Positions 1-8,100 of a stretch of 15,340 nucleotides of DNA are shown piece after piece. Made by a program: the position numbers and the translations under genes. The notes under the pieces are model-generated. The model did no database searches, was not told the origin of the DNA, and saw nothing but the letters and a program-made list of their open reading frames with translations. Source of the DNA: Neolecta irregularis DAH-3 (taxonomy: Eukaryota; Ascomycota; Neolectomycetes; Neolectales; Neolectaceae). The first letter of the stretch is position 1; the number at the start of each line of letters is the position of its first letter. The stretch lies in NCBI GenBank assembly GCA_001929475.1, contig LXFE01000448.1, positions 1 through 15,340 on the forward strand. The letters are read 5' to 3'.

Positions 1-67
1 ACAAGTAAGCAAGTAAATTAACAAGTAAGCAAGTCTTGATATCCAAAATGAGCAAGTAAGCAAGTCT
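1..67. repeat. CAAGTAAG-type short repeat cluster, left edge
   Basis: Three near-identical copies of a 14-base word (acaagtaagcaagt at 1-14 and 21-34; gcaagtaagcaagt at 52-65), the last two followed by 'ct', lie within 67 bases. The word is itself a degenerate (AAGY)n run. The same word returns at 15286-15299 in the same orientation. I saw no copies between the two edges. Its function is unknown; a minisatellite or an end of a dispersed repeat would both fit. Confidence 0.8.
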
Positions 68-394
68 GATCATTACCTCTCGACGTTCCCACTTCACTGA
101 ATCCAAGAATGTGTTGCTAGATAATATTTTCTCTTGGATGAACTCAACACAAAACTAGGCTGGTTAACTTATATCTGAAGGACGGATCCGTAAGGATACA
201 ATTTAAGAGCGTGGAGACTTTTGCCAACCATAGAACCCGATCAATTTTGCATTCATGAGTTATGGGATACATTTTCTGCCTATGGAAAGCCCTTTTTCAT
301 TGCACTTTAACAATGGAGAATACAAGTTGATCATCGAAATTTATTTTAATGTGGAGTCATGACGAGATTACCAAACTAACCTTCTCCAGCCCAA
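68..394. other. Intergenic DNA upstream of OXR1, with a strong branch-site/acceptor signal
   Basis: No coding region is supported here. The notable element is ctaac at 376-380 followed by an acceptor ending at 389, just before the OXR1 start at 395. It is among the best branch-plus-acceptor matches in the window and suggests an intron ending at 389. Donor options are gtggag at 351 (39-nt intron, which would be in the 5' UTR because an in-frame TAA precedes it) or gttgat at 326 (64-nt intron), which would join an ATG at 313 in frame and add six residues (MENTTQ). Confidence 0.45.
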
Positions 395-1132
395 ATGTTT
401 TCATGGATGTCACCTCAAGCCGCCGCTTCTCTGCCTAGACATGAATCTAACTCCCCACTTCCCTCCTTGTCGCCACTCACACTGTCTTCTCCCAATCCGA
501 AAGCTGATATACTACCACGTGTGCTAGCAGAAGAATTGCGAAATTTATTACCAGCTAGGCTACAGTTGCAGGATACCTGGGAACTAATCTACTCTCTCGA
601 TTTACACGGTGTTAGCTTGCGGACCTTGTACGATAAGTGCCAACCATTCGGTGGTAGACGAAGTGGATTTCTTCTAGTTGTCAAAAATCTGGATGGAGAA
701 GTATTGGCCCCTGTTAACAAATCTTGATGTGATTAGATATTCGGAGCCTTCTCAAACGAGAGGTTCAAACCCTTTCCTCACTATTTTGGGAACGGTGAAT
801 GGTTTCAGCTCTTATCGGCTTATCTTAACCTTGCAGTTTTCTATGGAAAACAATCTTTCAAGGATCTGATCTTCATCGGTTTGAAGCTTTCCCATATGCT
901 GGACGGAACGAATATATGGTATTCTGTGAGCATTCTTTCTTGAGCGTTGGTGGAGGGTTTGGATTTCTTTTGCCGTTTGATCTGATAATATAGTGAGGGG
1001 CGTTACGGACTATGGCTTGATGACTCTCTGCGATATGGTGTTACTGAGAAGTGTCCCGCATTTGGCAACGAAGAACTATCTTCGAGTCATAAATTTTATA
1101 TTGCCGGTGTTGAGGTTTGGGGGATCCAATAA
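395..1132 (+). CDS. OXR1: TLDc-domain oxidation resistance protein, OXR1-like
   Basis: Spliced from four exons, 395-700, 737-801, 837-956 and 994-1132, giving 209 aa ending in TAA. Introns are 36, 35 and 37 nt. After a Ser/Pro-rich N-terminus (about 1-36), the TLDc domain fills residues 40-209. Recognisable pieces are the LLPARLQL and WELIYSLDLHGVSL stretch, GFLLVVK, GNGECFLW made across the second intron, EAFPYAGRNEYMVFCE, LSVGGGEGRYGLWLD made across the third, and the terminal GVEVWGIQ. TLDc proteins of this family protect against oxidative damage and bind the V-ATPase; OXR1 acts at mitochondria and vacuole in yeast. Fungal OXR1 often has a longer low-complexity insert before the FLW motif; it is absent here. 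The ATG at 395 is used, but a second ATG at 407 and an upstream exon from 313 are possible. The gene converges on the gene ending at 1327. Confidence 0.9.
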
Positions 1133-1326
1133 TTTGGTGATTTAAATTTTGTCTTATATAGAAGGTTGAAATCTTGGAGTTCTTGGTTTCCAGTTGGGGT
1201 TTCTTGGTAAGATGACATGTAGTATTTATTTTATATGGGATAAATACTTAGACTATACCTTCAAAAGTGACATAGTGATATAGTTTTTGGTATAATATGT
1301 GGAAAGGCCGAGATTTATGAGTGCTG
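1133..1326. other. Short convergent intergenic region with an AT-rich hairpin
   Basis: This 194-base gap lies between two convergent stop codons. It contains a perfect 9-bp inverted repeat (agtatttat at 1221-1229 and ataaatact at 1240-1248) with a 10-base loop. Its place between two 3' ends makes a role in transcript 3'-end formation possible, but nothing in the sequence proves it. No gene is visible. Confidence 0.4.
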
Positions 1327-2067
1327 TTAGCCCTTCCTCACAGTCCAGTGTTCCGCATCAATAACCTTGCCCTCTCGTCTATGATCAGTGCTGAATCTGG
1401 TCCCATCCAGAAGCCTCACATCGAGACGAATATTTTTTCCACCATCCTCTACAGCCCGAACCTCGCCAATCGCTTTCCCGTCTCTGATAATCAAGAACTC
1501 TACGACTATGACTTCTTTTCGCAAGTTACCTACTTCGAAAATCTCAGTGTTCAGTGTTTTGACATCTGAGAAAGTAACACTGCGAAGCCGCAAGTCGTGG
1601 GATAGCATATCAATCGCATGATGTCGTAACTCTCTCGCCCTTTTTGAAAATCCTTTCGTGCCGAGCATACTTGGAAATAGCACATCCACGAAACTTGCAC
1701 GGGAGCCAGGGCTAGGACGGATGATAAGACGGTATATTGTCCATGCAATAGCTCCCAAAATTGTAAATGTGAAGAGAAACGGAAAAATGATGACGACAGT
1801 TGTTAGTAGCCCCGTACAGACGAGTGTTCGGAAAAAGGGTGATGCGATAACTTGATCTAATTTGGGGCGAGAAGAATTTGTTCGAAACACAACTGACTGA
1901 TGGAATGGTTGGATACGACCTATGGTTAACGGGAAATTTTAGCATCCAAACGTACAAGATGTCGTCGCCCAAAGTATTTTACAGTTTGGAATGATGATCT
2001 GTGGATTTCTCGATAGATTCTGTAGTAGTCTCGGGACTGGTTTTGTTGATGCTCTTACTATATTCAT
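1327..2067 (-). CDS. Uncharacterised, probable mitochondrial membrane protein
   Basis: Read on the minus strand, exon 1 is 2067-1956 and exon 2 is 1919-1327, giving 234 aa from an ATG at 2067-2065 to TAA. The 36-nt intron (1955-1920) begins GTACGT and ends after a ttaac branch-like site at CATAG. Unspliced, exon 2 has no ATG start, so the intron is needed. The first 45 residues (MNIVRASTKPVPRLLQNLSR and onward) are rich in Arg, Lys, Ser and hydrophobics with no Asp or Glu, as in a mitochondrial presequence. Residues about 70-104 are a long hydrophobic stretch, one or two membrane segments. The rest (about 110-234) is soluble, with an alternating beta-like C-terminal part (EFLIIRDGKAIGEVRAVEDG). 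I do not recognise the family. Location in a mitochondrial membrane is inferred from the N-terminus and hydrophobic segment. It is divergent from RPN12 and convergent with OXR1. Confidence 0.75.
1920..1955 (-). other. 36-nt intron that joins the presequence exon to the membrane-protein exon
   Basis: On the minus strand the intron starts GTACGT and ends CATAG, with ttaac seven bases before the AG. Splicing joins codon phase 1 (t + gt = Cys38). It contains an in-frame TAA, so retention would stop translation. Removing it connects an ATG and a basic leader to the downstream frame, which is the main support for it. Confidence 0.75.
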
Positions 2068-2875
2068 GATCGTTTCGAGGTTTGAGGGCGGTGTTCTTCC
2101 CGGTGGTGCTCAAAAATACACAACAAAAGTTCTTTGGCTTTTAAAATCCATGCAAGATTTCTAGGAGATCCTTCGAACAAATGTGTCTAGATATATGTTT
2201 ATTTTGTGGTAATAGGCTATTATGAAAAATTCCTCATGGTGGCGTTGTCAAGGCTAAACAAGGTTAGCATTTATTGCGTTTTAGTACGATAGGTTCAAAA
2301 ACCAGATTACGTGCCTGGATTTGGTGCTTCCAGTGACGACTTATGGCAGATAGCTAGCTGCTCAGGATTCGTCACTTAGCGTAACAGTAACTACTTAGAT
2401 TGACTACCAAGTTGAAGTCTAGTCTGATAATCAGGCTACATGCTACTGATAACAAAACTACGCATTGCCAACTACTGCCATTCGTATGTCTGCCTCTCCT
2501 CTTATATACTCGGTGGCGATTCCTGTGATTGCGCATCATAGGGCTGATCTTGCCACTAGCTTCCCCACACCCTATTCTACTTGGAGATATCCCACGGTTT
2601 GAATGTGGTGGTGGGGTGCTGACGGCTCTTGTTCTCGATAGGTTGGAGAACTCTTGAGTCCCCACAATTTTCCAATGCTGGAGTAGAAATGAAAACTATG
2701 CTTTTTACAGGTTTCATACTAAATAATAAAGCTCTTATAGCTATACATAACATCCATTCTTTGATTTGATACTGCTTTCCCTCAAATATTTCGAAGCGAA
2801 AAAAAGAGTAGTAATGATCACGCAAATATCTCGCCGCGTCATCGTAGTCATATCAACTTCAAAACTCTTTCGTCC
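2068..2875. other. Divergent intergenic region between the membrane-protein gene and RPN12
   Basis: About 0.8 kb with no coding region I can support; minus-strand open stretches at 2372-2665 and 2577-2825 have no recognisable features and no homology I know. It should hold the promoters of both flanking genes. I looked for the yeast-type proteasome element (GGTGGCAAA or its complement) and found only a poor partial match near 2548. A 6-bp inverted repeat with a 9-base loop (gttctc/gagaac, about 2631-2651) is present but unremarkable. Confidence 0.4.
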
Positions 2876-3720
2876 ATGTCACAACTGGAAACACATCTAA
2901 AGTTGCTCCGCCAATGCTTCCAGAAACCGGATTACAATTCCTGTTTACACACTCTGCAGTTAATTAAATTACACTTGACCTTGACAAACACCCTCCTGCC
3001 CGCAACATCAACTTCGTCACAAATTCTCATCCAAGTTCGCGAATTCCTCGAGATTGGAGCATATACATCCCTACGGTTAAATGACCTGGATGCGTTCACT
3101 AGATATTACTCAAATTTGGAAGAATACTATGTCATCCCAGATTTACCAAAATCTGCAAACGAATATCCCTTGCGAGGACTGAGCTTACTCAGACTTCTCA
3201 GCGAAAATAGAATTGCCGAATTTCATGTTGCATTGGAAAAATTGGTAGATGTTGAGCAAAATCAATTTGTTCAGTATCCGGTGATGTTAGAACGTTGGAT
3301 TATGGAAGGGAGTTATGATAAAGTATGGCAGGAACAACAAGCTCTTCCCTCAAAGGACTACGAAGTTTTTCTAGTTGTTTTATTAGAGACAATTCGGTGT
3401 CTATCATCCCTCAATCTGTAGCTAATCTGTAGAGAGGAAATTGCAAGTGGACTAGAAGTTAGCTACGACCGGCTTACTATTGCTGGAATTTCTCAATTAC
3501 TATTCATCCAAGATCAGAGGGAAACTATTGAATTTATCAAGATTGTATGCGTGGGAAAAACTCGGATTGTATGCTAATCTTCTAGAAAGGATGGACGATT
3601 AGTCCAAACGGACTAGTAGAATTCAAAAAGTCAACTGGTGAAGTTGAACAGGTTGGAAACATGGAGCATATGATTCAACAGACACTTGGATATGCAAGAG
3701 AATTAGAGCAGATTGTCTAA
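2876..3720 (+). CDS. RPN12: 26S proteasome regulatory subunit Rpn12 (19S lid)
   Basis: Three exons, 2876-3396, 3433-3544 and 3586-3720, give 255 aa ending in TAA. Rpn12 is a lid subunit of the 19S regulatory particle; its incorporation completes lid assembly and allows docking on the base. The N-terminus (MSQLETHLKLLRQCFQKPDY) and helical repeats match the family. The PCI-like CSN8/PSMD8 part runs through LETIREEIASGLEVSYDRL, made by the first splice, and LLFIQDQRETIEFIK. The last exon supplies KGWTISPNGLVEFKK and the conserved C-terminal helix LGYARELEQIV. The introns are 36 nt (3397-3432, donor gtgtct, branch-like gctaat, acceptor tgtag) and 41 nt (3545-3585, gtatgc, gctaat, ttctag). Without splicing the frame stops at 3421, so a naive call loses the C-terminus. 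Length is slightly below the usual 270 or so. Confidence 0.93.
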
Positions 3721-4241
3721 GCACATCCCTATCCTTGTTACATGGTTTCCGACTATGTTTCTTTCGCAGCCCGCCTCTTCTTGGAAACCCGACAGGGTGT
3801 TTCCACTGAATGTAAGACTAGATGATAAGACTTCATGTCATAGTGCAAGATTTGATACAAGTATCGTGAGATTAAAGGTATTTAACAAGTTAGATTCGCA
3901 GTCTGCCTACAATTCTGCCTCGGGTTGAAAATATCTCGTTCCTATAACCCCTTGTATTTAACCATATCCAGGATATACTACGGCCCAGTTCGAGTTGATG
4001 TTGCAATCATCTCTCGGGCTAGTAAAGAGCTACTTGTCCCCATTTCCCATTCTCAAAGCTTTGTAGTCAGCGTGTCCAACCGCCCCCAAAAACCCGCCGC
4101 CTGCGGCAGGAATTGCCAATTTACAGAATCTGATAACACTTCAAACTTCAAGTTTGCAATCCCGCATTCATGAATTATAAAAGCATACACATATTGTGAG
4201 TATCAACCCTCCGTGTTTCGTACTCCGCTGAGTCTTAAGGT
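3721..4241 (+). other. RPN12 downstream intergenic DNA
   Basis: No gene is supported. Small open stretches on the plus strand (3713-3928 and 3925-4173) start at non-conserved positions, overlap the RPN12 end or each other, and their translations look random. A GC-rich patch at about 4078-4112 (ccaaccgccccc then ccgcctgcggcagg) resembles another patch at about 4823-4862 in the same orientation (ccaacccgcc then ccggcagg); this could be a pair of degenerate direct repeats from an old insertion. Confidence 0.35.
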
Positions 4242-4291
4242 CGTATTGTAACGTGTTGAACTCTTGTGTACAAATAAGACTTCGTTATATT

Positions 4292-4359
4292 CCTTAATCT
4301 AAGCTTGTAGACTTTATGAGCCTCGCATACCTTAATTTAAGCTTGTAGACTTTATGAGC
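4292..4359. repeat. Tandem duplication inside the LTR, 30-base word, 38-base period
   Basis: ccttaatctaagcttgtaga and its continuation to gagc (4292-4321) is repeated at 4330-4359 with one mismatch, separated by eight bases. LTR U3 regions often carry such duplications, which may act as transcription-factor sites; that role is inference. Confidence 0.9.
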
Positions 4360-4442
4360 TTAGGTTAATGTATGCCCGCTAAGTCTTTGTATACTTTCTA
4401 AATATAATTGCCGTTGTTTCTTTTCCGCCACTTGCTTCATTG

Positions 4443-4480
4443 GTAAGATATATCCGGTAATACCCCGGATATATCCTTAC
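4443..4480. repeat. Inverted repeat at the LTR 3' end
   Basis: gtaagatatatccgg (4443-4457) pairs with ccggatatatccttac (4465-4480), with one unpaired base in the stem and a 7-base loop. The pairing ends one base before the LTR terminus. Confidence 0.85.
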
Positions 4481-4539
4481 ACGTATAGTAGTCGAGGGGT
4501 CGTTAATAGTAATTGCCATTCGTATTAATATACCGTGTT

Positions 4540-4745
4540 AAGCCTGATGCGCTTGCCGCGCCAGGCTCTATTTATATAACCGTCCTTGCGCGTCTTCTTT
4601 GGCGTCTGCCCTCCCGGATCAGGATCTTTGTCCACATCCAGGTCAGGTCTCCCTGATTGGGAGAACACCAATAGCTCATTGCGCCCTCCAGGCTGGATCC
4701 TGCCTGTACCGTCGTGTGGGGGCGGGACTTGATAGTCCCCACACA
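4540..4745. other. GC-rich, hairpin-rich patch of unknown origin (possible transposon remnant)
   Basis: This stretch is visibly more GC-rich than its surroundings. It holds hairpins at 4648-4664 (tctccc/gggaga, 5-base loop) and 4714-4744 (gtgtgggg/ccccacac). On the minus strand two frames stay open across it (about 4746-4525 and 4763-4572), but neither encodes anything I recognise. It starts about 60 bases after the solo LTR's target duplication. A fragment of a transposon 5' leader or gag region is a guess from composition and position only. Confidence 0.35.
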
Positions 4746-5117
4746 TATGCTTATACTTGACACCAGTTTTTACAATGTACTATGCCTTACACTTTATCCC
4801 TCTGTTCCTTCTATCCGACCTGCCAACCCGCCATCCCGCCCGCCAGAGCACTCTCCGGCAGGGGGGCGGTTCAGACCTCTTCAGCAGCCCGCCGGATTTG
4901 GGCACACTGTTTGTAATGACATTGCCACAGTCCCACTGAAGGATTTCTATATTTGAATACACAAATGTACACAGTATATGCAATCTACAGACTAAAAAAA
5001 TACGTAACGGAGAAATGTCACGTATCAACAAAGTCCGCCCCAATCAGCGTATTCCCCCGACATCACCCGCACATTTTCCCAACCTCTGATTCCCACATCT
5101 GTCTTGGTCTTGCTGTA
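4746..5117 (+). promoter_or_regulatory. FAS1 upstream region
   Basis: This is the DNA immediately before the FAS1 start codon. It includes a GC-rich patch (about 4820-4910) followed by AT-rich sequence. I could not identify a TATA box or a yeast-type inositol/choline response element with confidence. The gap between the solo LTR and the FAS1 ATG (about 640 bases) means the LTR lies in or near the FAS1 promoter. Confidence 0.35.
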
Positions 5118-8100
5118 ATGTTGACTGGAGTAGTCTCGCCGAGATCAGAAGCCCAGCCAAGGCCAGTTACGCTTACCTATGGATCACTGGAGCATACTCT
5201 GCTGATTCCTTCCTCCATTTATCTGCTCACAACTCAACTGCGAGACGAATTTCAATCCAGCCTTTTACCTTCAAAGGGAGAACACAGTGAAGAAAGAGAA
5301 CCGTCAAGTCCTGCAGAGCTAGTATCGAGATTTCTTGAATTTATTTCGGAAAAGGAAGACGTCGAGGATGTTGTCAAATTCGTTCTTGGTGATTTTGAAG
5401 GGCGATTTCTTAGAGGAAATGAGGTTCATGCTGTTGCCAGGAACATAGAGGGAGATTCTCGGAAGAGAAAAGGTACCTTCTATCTTTTCTTTTTTTTCCT
5501 CCTTTCTTCCTTTTATCAAACTTGTGCGATACCTATATGCATATATTCTGCTAGATTGATAGACGTCTTTGATTGCAGATGGTACTCCTTCGCATGTAAA
5601 AGAATCAAGATTTTCTCCTTTTTACCTTTTATTATACACATCACTTGGAGCAGACTAATAGATCAGGCATAATTCGTGCATACTATACTGCACGTCACAT
5701 ATCAGGAAGACCTATTAGATCCCATAGCAGCACCCTCATGGACAGCGTGACAAATTCTGTCTCCAAAATTTATGCAATCTTTGGTGGTCAGGGTAGTTCC
5801 GAAGAATATTTTGACGAGCTACGAGAGATCATGGACGTATACAATCCTTTTGTCAGTGAATTTATCGAAACTATGTCGGATTTGCTCCATCAACTTGCGA
5901 AGTTCGAGGGAACTGTTTATCCCAAGGGTATTGACGTGATGAGATGGTTAAGGATCCCGGATATGACTCCGGACCTTGAATATATGATCTCTGCACCGGT
6001 CAGTTTTCCGGTTATCGGAATTATTCAACTCGCGCACTATCTGGTGGTTTGTTCAGTCCTCGGAAAAGAACCGCATGATCTTCGGGACCTTATATCAGGT
6101 ATATTTTCTCCCAGAATATTCTTTGATGTTGCAGGCACAACCGGTCACAGTCAAGGTATTGTCACTGCTGTTGCCATTGCTGCCAGTACGACCAAAGAAT
6201 CGTTTTACTTGAATGCAAAGAAAGCCATTACCTTACTTTTCTTCATTGGCTGTCGTTCTCAGCAGATCTTCCCTCGAACTACACTTCCACCCAGTATGCT
6301 GCAGGATTCGCTAGCTGCAGGCGAGGGGAATCCAACTCCAATGTTGAGTATTCGAGACCTTACAATTGACGAAGTAAAACAACATGTGGAGGCAACAAAT
6401 AAGCATCTCCCTGAAGATCGTCAGGTTTTATTCGCATTAGTTAATGGCCCTCGGAACTTTGTTATCGCTGGACCTCCACAGAGCTTGTGCGGTCTCAATT
6501 TGACCCTTCGAAAAGTTAAAGCTCAAAGTGGTCTAGAACAAGGCCGTGTCCCTCATTCTGAGCGAAAAATAAAGTTTACCAATCGATTCCTCCCGATTAC
6601 TTGTCCATTCCATTCGAATTATCTTGAGGGTGCCGCAGAAACAATCCTTCGAGACGTTCAAGACATCTCTTGGACTGGTAAAGAACTCGGAATACCTGTT
6701 TATGCAACGGACAATGGCTCCGACTTGCGAGAGAGTAAATCACTCATCAAGAGCCTTATCGATATGATTCTTCATCTCCCCGTCAAATGGGAACCAAATC
6801 CTTTCGAAGGCGCAACTCATATTGTTGATTTTGGTCCCGGAGGAGTCAGCGGCCTTGGCGCTCTCACTCATAGGAACAAGGATGGGACTGGTGTTCGGAT
6901 TATTCTCGCTGGAACAGTGGAGGGAATCAATACGGAACTGGGATACAAATCCGAGCTATTCGATCGAGAAGAAGGAAGCGTTCAGTTTGCTATCAACTGG
7001 GTCCAGAAATTCTCCCCGCGACTCGTAAAGAATTCGAACGGGACTATCTTTGTCGATACCCTGTTCTCAAGACTCATCGGAAAAGCGCCCTTGATGGTCG
7101 CTGGAATGACCCCATCGACTGTAAGCTGGGAATTTGTTGCTGCAACCATGAATGCTGGATACCATATTGAGCTTGCAGGGGGCGGTTACTATTCTCCGTC
7201 TGCAATGCGAGCTGCTATTCGAAAAATTGAAGAAGCTACAACTCCTGGATGTGGTATCACTGTCAACGTTATTTACATCAATCCGCGGACATATCAATGG
7301 CAGATGGATCTAATCAAACAGCTCCGTGAAGAAGGCAGCCCGATAGAAGGAGTTACAATTGGGGCTGGCATTCCTAGTCTCGAAATCGCTAGCGAAGTTA
7401 TTCAAAACATGGGTTTGAAATATGTTGGATTCAAACCCGGCTCGATGGAGGGCATTCATCAAGTGGTTGCAATTGCTAAAGCAAACCCCGAGTTTAAAAT
7501 CATTGTTCAGTGGACAGGCGGTCGAGCTGGAGGCCATCATTCGTTCGAAGATTTCCATGCCCCAATTTTACAGATGTACAGTGTCATTCGAAGGTGTCCC
7601 AATGTTGTTCTTATTGCCGGCAGTGGATTCGGAGGTGCAGAGGATACTGAACCATATCTTACTGGAAATTGGGCTTTGAAGTATAATCAGGCGCCCATGC
7701 CATTCGACGGCATTCTTTTCGGGTCACGAATGATGACAGCTCTGGAGAACAAGACCTCTCTCAGTGCAAAACAAGCAATTGTCGATGCACCCGGCCTCGA
7801 CGATAAAGATTGGGAGAAAACTTATCAAGGTGCTGCTGGTGGTGTGGTGACTGTTAAAAGCGAGCTTGGCGAACCAATTCATAAACTAGCTACCCGTGGC
7901 GTTCTTTTATGGAGAGAATTAGATGACCGACTTTTCAGTCTTCCGAAACCGAAAAGAGTTGTTTGGTTAAAAGAGAAAAGAGATTATCTTATTGAGCGGC
8001 TCAATGCCGATTTCCAAAAGGCACAAGCCCCACTGGAAGTTACTTATCTTTAGGTATGGTTTGGAAGAAATTCGAAGGGCGAAGCTGTTGATCTCGAAGA

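Larger units (their letters stand above)
4247..4481. mobile_element. Solo LTR of a retrotransposon, 235 bp
   Basis: The element begins TGTAACGTG and ends ATCCTTACA, so it has TG...CA termini with a 5-bp inverted end (tgtaa/ttaca). It is flanked by a perfect 5-bp direct repeat, cgtat, at 4242-4246 and 4482-4486, the size expected of an integrase target duplication. There is no internal domain or second LTR, so it is a solo LTR left by recombination between two LTRs. A 30-base word occurs twice inside (4292-4321, 4330-4359), and a near-perfect inverted repeat lies at its 3' end (4443-4480). Superfamily (Ty1/copia or Ty3/gypsy) cannot be told without the coding part. It lies about 640 bases upstream of the FAS1 start. 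Confidence 0.8.

Noticed and set aside
1-67. CRISPR array or telomere at the left edge
   Set aside because: The copies are few, the spacing is irregular and very short, and the unit is not a known fungal telomere repeat.
761-780. tRNA B-box-like gaggttcaaaccc
   Set aside because: It lies inside an OXR1 exon (NERFKPFPH), and no A box or cloverleaf can be drawn around it.
2372-2825. Minus-strand reading frames of 97 and 82 codons in the RPN12 upstream region
   Set aside because: They overlap each other in different frames and encode nothing recognisable; expected by chance.
3713-4173. Two small plus-strand reading frames after RPN12
   Set aside because: No recognisable domain, random-looking composition, overlap with the RPN12 end and no supporting signals.
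4540-4745. Second LTR (minus strand tgtgtgg ... ttaaca)
   Set aside because: It has TG...CA ends, but the flanking five bases (gcata and cggta) do not match as a target duplication.
4525-4763. Minus-strand small gene(s) in the GC-rich patch
   Set aside because: Two overlapping frames are open, which is expected in GC-rich DNA; no family is recognised and one starts at GTG.
5579-5653. Small extra FAS1 exon at 5579-5595 with a second intron
   Set aside because: It keeps the frame but adds about ten residues where the family has none; the single 194-nt intron gives a gapless fit. Not fully excluded.
8051-8053. TAG in FAS1 as stop-codon readthrough or recoding
   Set aside because: The ten codons before it do not fit the family, and excising exactly 33 bases does; splicing is simpler.
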